DNA of 64,000 bases from Gnetum montanum (taxonomy: Eukaryota > Streptophyta > Gnetopsida > Gnetales > Gnetaceae). The position numbers were made by a program, and so were the translations under genes. The stretch lies in assembly GCA_015680685.1 (NCBI GenBank), contig MNCI01029688.1, positions 1,014,773 to 1,078,772 on the forward strand, in the 5' to 3' direction. Below, one piece after another: positions 22,441 to 32,333 of this stretch (the stretch's first letter is position 1; each line of letters starts with the position of its first letter). The notes beneath the pieces are model-generated. The model was not told where the DNA came from and made no database searches. It saw only the letters and a program-made list of their open reading frames with translations.

Positions 22441-22610
22441 ACATGGTATTTTAAGGCCTTACCAGGCCGTATGTGGCAGTTTAAGGCCTTANTTTAAGGC
22501 CTTACCAGGCCGTATGTGGCAGTTTAAGGCCTTACCGGGCCTTATGTGGTAGTTTAAGGCCTTACCGGGTCGTATGTGGTAGTTTAAGGCCTTACTGGGC
22601 CTGTTACTGT
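22441..22610. repeat. Border repeats between RT and the antisense insert, element B
   Basis: Five tandem copies of about 33 bp of the form AGTTTAAGGCCTTACCGGGC plus CTTATGTGG. AAGGCCTT is self-complementary. One N (22492) falls where a unit is truncated. The counterpart array is at 27955-28230 on the far side of the antisense gene. Confidence 0.8.
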
Positions 22611-22851
22611 GATTTGACGATTCTTAGTTGCTGCATAATTTGTACCGGAGAGTTTGCGCCAAAATGTTCAGTGAGGGCATCCGAAGTTGGTTTACCAAGG
22701 GATACGGTATGTGGCAGTGTTCGTTATCTCGTTACTTCGCATATGCCTCGTGCTTTGTAATTTAAATAATTTTAACTGAAATTAATAAAATATTAAAAAG
22801 AATATTAAAAATATTGAAGGCGGTGGTGGTGGCGGCGAGGTCAACATAGTG

Positions 22852-22861
22852 CTATATATAG
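22852..22861 (+). promoter_or_regulatory. TATA-like element upstream of the antisense gene, copy B
   Basis: CTATATATAG lies about 190 bases upstream of the ATG at 23049, on the gene's strand, after a GC-rich GGCGGTGGTGGTGGCGGCGA stretch. A core promoter here is plausible but unproven. Confidence 0.4.
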
Positions 22862-23179
22862 CGTAAGGCTATCAGTTGTCAAAGGCAGTGTGAACCTAAA
22901 TCAAACTGGAGCATGAGCGTAAACTTCAATCGCAGCGTAAGCGTAAAGCATCAAACCCCAATGTGAGCATAGAGGCTCAAACCCTAGCTTGAGCGTAGAG
23001 GCTCAAACCCCAGCATGAGCATGAGTGTAGAGCGTACAAGACACCAGAATGGGCAAGGGCAAGGAGGTAGAAGGCCAAGGAAGGAAGGGGCCCGACTTGA
23101 CTTTCGCGGAAGAAAGTGAGGCCATGTTGCAATGTTTGCCTAGGCCTAGGATTCCATCATGGTCTGGATTGGCACACAG

Positions 23180-24018
23180 GTAGGCTCTAATCTTACCTCA
23201 GTTAATTGTTTTTTACTTGTTCTTGTTATCTAGTGTAGAGAGTCTTAGCAACGCAAAGGGTCTGTACGCCGAGCATAGATTCGCAGTGTAGAGGGTCTAT
23301 ACGCTGAGCGTAGATTCGTAGCGTAGAGGGTCTGTACGCCGAGCGTAGATTCACAGCGTAGAGGATCTGTATGCTGAGCATAGATTTGCAACGTAGAGGG
23401 TTTGTACGTCGAGCGTAGATTCGCAGTGTAGAGGGTCTGTACGCTGAGCATAGATTCACAGTGTAGAGGGTCTGTACGCCGAGCGTAGATAGTTTTCACA
23501 GTGTACAGGGTCTATACGCTGAGCGTAGATTCATAGTGTAGAGGGTCTGTATGTCGAGAGTAGATAGTTTTCACATCGTATAGGGTCTATATGCTGAGCG
23601 TAGAAGGTTTCCACAACATACAGTATAGATGATTTCCACAGCATACAGGATCTGTACGCTGAGCGTAAATGGTTTTCACAGCATACAGGATTTGTACGCT
23701 AGGTGTAGATAGGTTTCGTAGTGTACAGGGTCTGCACGCTGGGCATAGATAGTTTCGACAACGTACATGATTTGTATGCTAAGCATAGATGATTTCCATA
23801 GCGTACAAGATCTGTATGCTGAGTGTAAATAGTTTTCACAGCGTATACGCCGAGTGTAAATAGTTTGTTGATAGTGTATACACCGAGTGTAAACAATTTG
23901 TTGATAGCGTATACGCCGAGTATAAACAGTTTGTATTGGCCTTCAACATGGAATTTCATTTCTATATTTCATTTTGGTATATAGCTGATTTATCATGGCA
24001 ATCTGATTATTTGCAAGG
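23180..24018 (+). other. First intron of antisense gene copy B, holding a tandem array
   Basis: It begins GTAGGCTCTAATCTTACC after exon 1. The acceptor is not certain; the best candidate is TATTTGCAAG just before the reading frame that starts DPKPFLLVVELVG. Phase does not join exon 1 perfectly with that acceptor, so the true site may differ. Most of the intron is the 32-bp array at 23226-23950. Confidence 0.45.
23226..23950. repeat. About 32-bp tandem array of the TACGCTNAGCGTA motif
   Basis: More than fifteen copies of a unit like GTAGAGGGTCTGTACGCCGA followed by GCGTAGATTC, diverging toward the right, where the unit becomes longer (TAGTTTTCACAGCGTAC...). The core TACGCTNAGCGTA is self-complementary. 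The repeated peptides in both minus frames (for example 23226-23499) are by-products. The same motif fills the LTRs and the 5' leader of the element. Confidence 0.85.
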
Positions 24019-27000
24019 ATCCTAAGCCTTTCCTCCTAGTAGTTGAGTTGGTTGGGTTACTGGCATGGTTCAGGCCCCTTGAAACCAATGAACCTACCCC
24101 TGATCTGACTATTGATAACAATGGGGTATGCTTTAGGGAAGGGGCCTGTGAATCCTTTCTTTCATCCTAGATAGATTCAAGGTAGTGATCTAGTCACACC
24201 TAAGTGAAAAAGTGGCGTGGAGCATGCTTGAAGCTATGTTGCCAGGATCTTCGGATGGCATCATGATTTTCATGATGGACATTGACGAGGGGCCTTCTGC
24301 GATTAAGGAAGGTCCTTCTAGAGGGGCCAGATCTACTTGTCCATTATTGCACGTGTGGGACTTATTGCCATGAGGGCCTGACTACCTCAATAACACCTTG
24401 TTTCTAGCTGTGCGTGTGCACACATTATTTCAAAACCCTCCTGGCATGGTGTATAGGGTAGATAGGTAAGGTCGTTTAGTTTGTCGTTTCTATTTTTATC
24501 ATTTAACGTTTGCCCCTATTCTGATGACCGTTCTTTTGTAGGCCCCAGGTTGGTAAAGATGGGATATGCATCAGACCTTCATGGTGGGTCCCACCCTTCG
24601 CGAAGTTGTATTGGCTCAGACGAAGGGTGATATTGTTCATTTACATAAACAGTTTTCCAGGGCGTTTGCACAATGCACGGCTCGTGGGTGGGTTGCATGG
24701 GGATTGGTCACACAATGGACCATTTTTTCCTTGTGATGCTGACTTGGGTTCTAGCACCTCGAAGTCCACGATGGAAGGTAGGTGATGATACTTCCTAAAT
24801 TCCTTAGTTCAGCTGCTGGTAGTCATACTGGTGTTATGGTTTTAAATTGTGTTTACAGTTAATGTTCCCCCTGGCGATACGACAGGGCGAACTGAGAGTA
24901 CCCTGTTAATGAAGTTTGGGGAGATCAGCAAGGCATAGCGATGGTTGTGCACCAATGCCCCACTGTCTATTGTCTGTTGCTTGGGTGGTGCCGGCCTCAT
25001 GGAGTTATTTACAACCCTAAGCCCTGATGTCTCCATAGCTAAAATGATTGGAATTGTTGATTCATTCGACAAGTCCATCACCTACTATAGCACCCGTATT
25101 AAGGGTGTCAAGATAGTTTTCCATCTGTCAGCTGAGTTCTTTTCAAACCTCTTCGATGTACCGGCAGATGACGTGAATGTAGTTTTGGACAGGGTGCAGA
25201 AAGAGCTCCACGTGGTGCGTGAACTAGAAGATTGGTTGGGCATTGTCAAGGGCTCCAAGGGATTCCCTATGTAGGGGACTTCAAAGGTGATGGAAGTTAA
25301 TGAATTGTATCCCCTGTTTAGGACACGGGTGTTTCCTAAATCCCTATCCCAAGTGAAGAGTCTTGGGGTGGAAGCCATGTGCATCATGCGAACCATTTTA
25401 GAAACTCGGATGTGCTATAATTAGGCCCAATTTTTGCTGTCGGGTTTCCATAAGGAGATAGTGCGATTGCGTTCAAACATTGAGGTGTAGTTCCATTTTA
25501 TGTTTGCATTCTTTGCAGGTTATCTACGCCGCTTGGCCAAGTTTTTAGTAGTTCATGCGAATAATAAATATGTTCTACGGGCTCGTACTCAATTATCTTG
25601 TCCATGGATTAACCATTTGTTCAAGGTAGCTAAGTCCCAGGATGCACCAGAGGGGATTGATGAATCTGTGTCCATCACGATAGAGGGGTCATCTGGTACT
25701 TCAATCCATACACGTGACAGTGTGGGGTTGGAACTAGACAATGTGCCTTACATTGCAAAGAGAGCTAAACGGGTCATCAAGAAGACCATTGGGAAAGCCA
25801 AATTGAAGATCCTGAAGCGCGAATGCCCTAAAGAGGTGGCCTCAACTGTGGAAGAGCCAAGGGTGAAGTGAATACAATTCAAAATGCCTGTTCAAGGTAA
25901 GTAAGCTTGGTGCACTTATTGTATTGTCATTTTCATCTTATTCATTTCTTTCGTTTTGACCACTTACATGAAACTAATGCCTTCAAACTTGACTTGGGAA
26001 GTGAGGAGGTAGAAGCTAGAAACCATTATTGAGGAGGAGGAAGTTCCAATGGACTTAATAATTGAGGAGGAAGAGGTTGGCAAAGATTAGATGGAAGGGA
26101 CGGAAGAGCTGGTGAAGGATACCATGGAGACAAAATTGATCGATCACTGGGATGGTGTTCATGAAATGTTCAATAGCTTCCTTAAGGGAGGATTGGACCT
26201 TGGTGATCCTCCAAACTGGGAAGGGGACAGAGAACATGGTATATTCCCTTTCATTTCATTGTGTTGCTTTGTGGATCATTGTTTCGATCACGTGATGTTT
26301 TAATCTTATGTTTTTATCATTCCCAGAAGAAGATATTGAAACCAGAACGATTCCCACGATGCGGTTGGAAGTGCCCATGAAAGTGGTTCCCCCTAAAATG
26401 ACCGCGAAGGCTAGTCCATCTCGTACTCGTGAACCATTTACTTGGAACGAGATGCCAAGTAAAATGGATTTTGTGACCAATATCATCGACGAGGTGGTTG
26501 AACGTATTCAGCAAGCCCACCCTGAGATAGGTACAAATGTTTTGAGCCTTTTGCAACTTTCGAGTTTCACACCCCTTTTTTTTCTTCTAATGTTTAATGC
26601 CTATTCTTTTCGTGTGTGTAGGAGCTAAGTTGAAGTGGGATCCATCTGAGACCGTAAGTATTGAAAGTTTGCCTGCACTACCCCCAGAACTTGAACAGAT
26701 ACCAAGGTTGGTCTATGACGAGGTGCAGAAGATCTTGTGCATAACACCAAATCGCTTTGGACCTATAGGCATTCCATCGAACAGTTATGGTTGCAAATCC
26801 AAGTAAAGGAAAAAGAGGTTTCTAAGTTATTAGTTGAACGTGATGATCTCAAGGCTCAATATGAGTTCACCTCAGCCAGACTAACGGGTGATCGTTCTTG
26901 ACGAACTTCCGATATCACTTATACTAGATATTGGAACTTGCTCAATTGCCATACATCACTAACTCAGAAACTAGCAGAGTGTAAGGCCCAGGTAGATCTA

Positions 27001-27954
27001 CTAAACCTCAAGTGCCAGGATTGGAAGGCTTTCACTTCTGAGGTACGTAAGTGGGGTCAAGATGAGAAGAACCACAAGCATCATTATAAGAAATCATTGA
27101 AGTATCCATAGAAAAATGTCAGCTTGAAATGTTCGTAGAGGGTCTGGGTTTACGTTTTGCATTTGATACCTTTGCTAAGAATACAATTATTGAGATGGAA
27201 TCGCCCATGAGGGTAATTATGATAGATTCTAGGGAGGTCTCTATGGGTGAATTCCCCTTGAAACATCCTACATGGTCAGCAGTTGACAAGGCAGAAGCTT
27301 TGGCGAACGTCGATCTAGGCCTTGATGGGACTGACTGGGCTAGCGTCTCAGAGGAGGAAATTCTCCGTCGACTGGAATTCGGTTTAGGAGGGTCTCCCAT
27401 GGTGAGAATTTTGTTATTATGAAATTTTTTCATTGAGTAATGTTTGGGAGTTTTCTCTTTTGTTCTTGTGTTGATTGTTTCTTTTGCATTTTATAGGGTC
27501 GAGGCGACGACGATGTTCAAGAAGGTGGCCCCAGTGGAGTAGGGACCCTTGATGCCGGCGAGTCTAAAGGGGACGACCCTCCCATCCTTGACATTTAATT
27601 TTTAGCTTTGAAATTATCCTAGCTCACATTTTTACGTGAATCATAAATTGAATCTTTTGAGTTGTATTGAATGGATGAATCATATTGTACTTGTCTAACT
27701 GTATATTACTACATGTATATATATATATCTACCTTTTTTTTGTTATGGATTTTGAGTTTAAATGTAAACATGACATGGAAATGTAAAATGTTTTGGTTTG
27801 TTTTGTAGTTTAAGTGTAATGCACGAAGTGGGAATGCAAGTAGAAATGTAATTATAAGCGAAGGATAATTGCGAAGACTGTTATTGATAACATGACAATA
27901 CAAGCGTAAATTCGAACAATGCACTTGAATTTGCGAGAAAAACAAAGTGTAGGC

Positions 27955-28230
27955 AGGTGATCTAGTTTAAGGCCATTTCGGGCCACATGCACTAGTTTAA
28001 GGCCATTTCGGGCCATGCGTACTAGTTTAAGGCCATTTCGGGCCATGCGTAAACCAGGGAAGTTTCAAGTGATACAGGTGGATTTCTTGGTAGACCGACC
28101 ATTTCTGATCATGGCTAGTTTTATGTCGTTGCGGACATGATAGTTTAAAGTTGTTCTAGACTTTGAATGTAGTTTAATGTCATTTTAGACTTGGAATGTA
28201 GTTTAATGTCGTTTCGGACTACAATGTCAT
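27955..28230. repeat. Border repeats between protease and the antisense insert, element B
   Basis: Three close copies of TAGTTTAAGGCCATTTCGGG plus CCATGCG (27963-28045), then three looser copies of GTAGTTTAATGTCGTTTCGG (28138-28230). They end where the protease frame ends. With 22441-22610 they bracket the antisense gene. 27599-27954 between gene end and repeats is AT-rich with a short TA microsatellite at 27714-27728. Confidence 0.75.
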
Positions 28231-28947
28231 TTATTGGTTTAGTAATTTTTTGATTTTTCTCATTTTAACGTTAGGAGTAGAGTTAATGGGCATGATTCTA
28301 TATTCAGCATCTCCTTCGCTGATCACGTTGAATCGTAATTCAGCCCAAGGGACGTCTGATGGAACAGTTCCCGCGTTGGTGCTTTCTGGCACTTTTGGAT
28401 GTATTGTTGTTTCTATGTTGATTGTAGTTTCTAAGTGAGCCTGTGTATGTATGATTTTAGGCTCGGGTATTTCTATGTTAGGTAAATTTTCCTTTGTGTC
28501 TAAGAGATTATCACCTACTGGTTGTTGTTCATTTGTATTATCTTGTTTAGGCTCTTCGAGCTTAACCTCTGAGCCTTGATCTGTGTCTAGATATGATGAG
28601 ATGGTAGGTGTAGCAGCCTCCCCATGTATAATGATTTTGCCACCTTCATAAGGCAAGTGAATCTCTTGGTGTATGGGGGAAGAGATTACTTTCAGTTGGG
28701 CTAACCAGGGCCTTCCCAATATTAAATTAAACCTTGGCATTTCATCGATAACCACAAAATCGGCAGATGTGAGGAATTGATACCCTGCTATAAAGTCTAA
28801 AGTCATAGTGCCTTTGACTATTACGCATGATCCACTGAATGACTTCAAACACGTGGTGGTGGTTGGTCTAATTAGCTCCATGAGCCCCAATTGTTCGACG
28901 ATGGGATATGGCACTACGTTTGTAGCAGCTCCATCATCTACATGCAC
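28231..28947 (-). pseudogene. Element B protease and C-terminal tail
   Basis: The longest intact frame of B. It starts MHVDDGAATNVVPY with the retropepsin D-D-G-A motif; the usual form is D-S/T-G. VVIDEMPRFNLILGRPWLAQL and HQEIHLPYEGGKIIIHG follow, then an acidic and Pro/Thr-rich tail ending MRKIKKLLNQ. It cleaves the gag-pol polyprotein. The upstream segment 29502-28972 in the same orientation (LKQKNTSLSLYELVL...) is the adjoining linker, separated by TGA. The frame stops at 28231, and pol does not resume until 22434. Confidence 0.85.
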
Positions 28948-28971
28948 TCTATGTATCTTAAATTGATTTAT

Positions 28972-30150
28972 TCATATTGTTATAAACATAGGTGCGGTTG
29001 TTACTTCTCCCATTTTCTTGTCCATTTTCATGTTGTCATTGTGGAAACCGAGTGGTTTAAGAGTTGACCCTTGAGGCGAGTACATTACCGCATGAATTGA
29101 AGGTTCATTTGGAGGTAAGTCTTTGCTTACTGGGATGGAAGTCAACATGCGCACTAGGGCTTCACGATGGGTTTGAGATGTTAACACCAGTTCGTATAAG
29201 CTCAATGAAGTATTTTTTTGTTTAAGTGCCTGCATGACTTGTGTTAGAGTTGTTGCTAGATCTCTACTGTTGGGTGTATGTTTGTCGGTAGTGATTTGGT
29301 CCATCGGGCCCAACAATTTTATTTCATGCATAGTTGGTTTGTCATTTTTACCTGGGATCATTGATTTGGGCATATCATGTTTTCTAGATGATTCACCCTC
29401 ATAGCCTATGTTTGGTTTGTTGTTAGGTGATGTCATGGGTATTGCATTTAGCGGGGTAGGCTCGGGAGGTCCTAAGGCTAGTTGTTGACGCTCCTTCTCC
29501 AAGCATTTGCGTGTAAGATTGTCTGCTAGGCATTCTCATGTATGGCGTGGGGGTACAGTTGGTTTTGAAACCTCAGGTTGCTTTGGAACTTGTATGACGT
29601 ATGGAGTTGGGCAGGGTTGCAGTTGGAAAGTTGAATGCAGTTGAGTATCAGGTTGGCTAGGCACCTTGATGACATAGGGAATTGGTTTATTGTGTGTTTG
29701 CGGAGTGGAGGAGTGGTGGTCATCAGGACATTCGGGTATCCTAACAACATATGGAATTGGCCTAGGTGGAGGTTGTACCTCTGTAGTTGCAATCGCAGGT
29801 GATACTCGGACTATGTAGGGAGTGGGTCGAGTAGGAGGTGGTTGTGTGTTTGCGGTAGTGGTGGCAGGAGGTATGCGCACCACGTATGGTCTTTCACTTA
29901 GTGTTGTGATAGAAGTTGCTATGGGGGGTATTCAGATGACATTAGGTTTCTGTGGGGAGTATGATGGTTGAGGCACAGATGTTTGTATAGCGAGAGGAAT
30001 ATGCACTACAAATGGTTTCTTAGGTACTTGCTGCTCATGATCAGAGTGTATGGTGTTAATGCTAGGTATTTCTAGTTCGTTATCGAAATAGATGATGTTA
30101 ATTATATATGGTGCTTCTTTAGCATTTAGAGGATCTTTGTATACACCCAT
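28972..30150 (-). pseudogene. Element B gag-protease linker with PYVVRVP-like peptide repeats
   Basis: Minus frames 30150-29932, 29883-29536 and 29502-28972 form one broken polyprotein segment. It holds at least six copies of a short peptide such as PYVVRIP, PYIVRVS, PYVIKVP, PYVIQVP and PFVVHIP, separated by Pro/Gln/Thr-rich spacers of 15-20 residues. A and C keep the theme as PFVIRVP and FVIRIS. The end (KQKNTSLSLYELVL, then VRMLTSIPVSKDLP) is conserved in all three elements. Role unknown; it may be a spacer or a site for protease processing. Confidence 0.7.
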
Positions 30151-31501
30151 GGCCTAGTTTTGTGGTTGGATCGGGTTGGCTTCATCAAAAGTGATTTGAC
30201 CTTTGTCGATCATCCGTTGGATATCTTGTTTTAGGGTGAAACAATAATCAATGCCATGCCCATTACATTGATGATAATCGCAAATACGGTCCATTCTAAA
30301 GCCATTTGGTACTGGGGGCTCATCTAGCATTGCCAGGCTTGGGTTCTAAACTAGTTGACAAAATTGGTCATACCTTTGGATCACCACAGGGGACAACTAT
30401 TTATGTTTCATCAGTCCGACTTTTAAGAGTTGGTCAAATAGTTGTGATGGCTTCATGGGCAATGGTGTATATTGGAAGGGGCCCTTCCTCTTGAAGTTTC
30501 TCGTACGAACCGATGTTGGGTTTTGTGATACCGATGATTTAGGTGCCATCGTAGGAGTGGGTTTAGCAGAATTAGTAGGGGCAACAGGTGGTTTGCTTTG
30601 TTGTCCCACATTCATTTGTTGTGTTTCCGCTATTACTGCTATAGTAGTTTTAACCTTTTGTTTATCCTTCTTGCTATGTTGATTCTTAAAGGCTGAATAT
30701 GCAGGATCATGGCTATTTTGGGCACCAATCGTTGTCCACCAATCGTTGATGTGGTTGAGCACCAATCGTTGTCCATTGCTTGGTCATGCTTTGTGTAGGA
30801 ATCCCCTGAACTTGTTGGGTTACAATTGTAAAGGATGCTCCTTGGGTTGGGATCCATGGTATGTACTGAGCGAATGTAGAAGCCGGTATTATGTGTGGCA
30901 TCCCGATCACTTTGGGTGGGAAGGTTGCTTCTACATCATTTTGAGGAGGTTGTATTTGCGAGAATGGAGGTATTGTTACAACGAGGGGAATAGCAAGGGG
31001 AAGCGTGTTGAGTTGCATGTAGGTTATAGGAGGAATATGGATAAGTGTGGATGATTCTTGTTGAGGTATTTGTGCTTGTGTGATTTTAAATGGTTGGAGG
31101 GACATAACTTCCCCTGTGGCTGGATGAAACAACAGGTTTTCATAGGTCTATGGACTAAGAGTATGATATGAATCTTCGTGCTCGGATTGAGCTGCGAAGT
31201 CATCTTTCTCTTCCAATTGAGGATTTGCCAGAGACTGGTCTAGAGACTGACTCCTTTGTAGGAGGAGTTGTAATATCAGCTCAGAGTAGTGCTCTGGGAG
31301 AGGGATGATATCATATAGGGAAGGGATGAATTCATGTCCTCCCTTATAGAACAATTCGTATTGTCTCTTAACCTCCATCTTGGTTTGGTCTATGGCTAAG
31401 CTGGCTTGTATTTTTATGCATATGAAATTGTATTGCTCCTGAGTTATAATGTTAAATGATGGGTTCCTCTCTTGTAATCTAAGAGACTGACGAGGCCCCA
31501 C
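30151..31501 (-). pseudogene. Element B gag, capsid core missing
   Basis: N-terminal part 31501-31148 (MEVKRQYELFYKGGHEFIPSLYD, conserved in A and C), then the Pro-rich 31132-30713, then 30765-30397 (AYSAFKNQHSKKDKQK to MKPSQLFDQLLKVGLMKHK), then the zinc-binding-like CDYHQCNGHGIDYC at about 30280-30240, typical of Tat gag. Element C has about 700 bp of capsid core between the two middle parts. In B that core is gone, and the junction has a duplicated tract at 30723-30785. This protein could not assemble particles. Confidence 0.75.
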
Positions 31502-32314
31502 TGTGGGTTATACTATGGGTTGTTGAACGGCCATGGTGCCCATGATGTCTGTGACTAGCTTGGTTGTGGCGTTGGGGTTCTCAGTGTTTATGATGAACAG
31601 TTGTGAATATGACATGGTGACGGTATATGAAACTGGTATACTTAGTACGACGTAAACGTACGTTTGCTACGTACAGCGTATGGACTAGAACTCAGCATAT
31701 AGGCTTCAACGACCAGCGTATAGTGACAGCGTACAGGTATACGTTAAAATGTGTAGGCAGAGTAGCATATAACGTATAGTGAGCAACGTAGACAAAAGCA
31801 GCGTAGAGCGTACAGCATATACTCAGCAACGTAGACAGAGTCTACAGTGTAGAGTGTACAGCGTATACTCAACAGCGTAGATAGAGTCTATAGCATAAAG
31901 CGTACAACATATACTTAGCAGCGTAGACAAAGTCTACAGTGTAGAGCATACAACGTATACTCAACAGCATAGACAGAGTCTATAGCGTATACTCAGTAGC
32001 GTAGACAGAGTCTATAGCTTAGAGTGTACAACATATACTCAACAATGTAGATAGAGTCTACAGCGTACAGCGTACAATGTATACTCAATAGCGTAGACAG
32101 GGTCTATAGTGTAGAGCATACAATGTATACTCAATAGCGTAGACAGAGTCTACAGCATACAGTGTACAGCATATACTGAGCAACGTAGATGCTGGGAATT
32201 CTGTAGAATGGGATGCCAATTGGGAATTTCAGAACTAGGCTTAGTGTCAATGCGATGTGAGTCTGGGAGGATCGGGGTATGAGAGCACAGTAAGTTTTAA
32301 GCAGTTTCAGGCAC
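31502..32314 (-). repeat. 5' leader of element B with tandem GCGTA-type array
   Basis: Between primer site and gag, about 31640-32195 is an array with a unit of about 45-55 bp: AGCGTATACTCAGCAGCGTA, GACAGAGTCTACAGCGTAGA, GCGTACAGC. About ten diverged copies. It shares the GCGTA/TACGC words of the LTR and of the antisense intron. No coding capacity is seen. Confidence 0.75.
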
Positions 32315-32328
32315 TCCTTCTAGCGCCA
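32315..32328 (-). other. Primer binding site of element B
   Basis: On minus, TGGCGCTAGAAGGA begins five bases after the 5' LTR end. The same word with one change (TGGTGCTAGAAGGA) marks element C at 45521, and a decayed version (TATCACTAGAAGGA) element A near 41155-41168. Confidence 0.8.
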
Positions 32329-32333
32329 TTATC

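Larger units (their letters stand above)
23049..27598 (+). pseudogene. Antisense multi-exon passenger gene, copy B
   Basis: Runs opposite to pol, between protease and RT. Proposed exons: 23049-23179 (ATG, 43 codons, donor CAG|GTAGGC); about 24019-24465 (FLLVVELVGLLAWF; donor ATAG|GTAAGG); 24542-24777; 24859-25896 (core: IVDSFDKSITYY, GVKIVFHLSAEFFSNLFDV, EDWLG, YPLF, FAFFAGYLRRL, basic tail; donor CAAG|GTAAGT); about 25998-26238; 26327-26530; 26622-27401 (coiled-coil-like middle, then HPTWSAVDK...ILRRLEFGL); 27497-27598 (Gly/Asp/Pro tail, TAA). Introns from exon 5 onward are GT-AG, and the last is phase 0. Stops at about 24171, 25273, 25423, 25487 and 25870, plus a frameshift near 26780, make it a pseudogene. 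Function is unknown; I see no catalytic motif. A and C carry homologues. Confidence 0.7.

Noticed and set aside
23226-23959. Long minus-strand frames encoding repeated SAYRPSTLRIYARRTDPLRC-like peptides
   Set aside because: They are translations of a 32-bp tandem array open in more than one frame. Unit length is not a multiple of three, so the repeats read in shifting frames. No start context or relatives.
31640-32195. CRISPR-like look of the regularly spaced GCGTAGACAGAGTCTAC repeats
   Set aside because: Units are diverged, and spacers are as similar to each other as the repeats are. This is a plant retroelement leader array, not repeat plus unique spacer.
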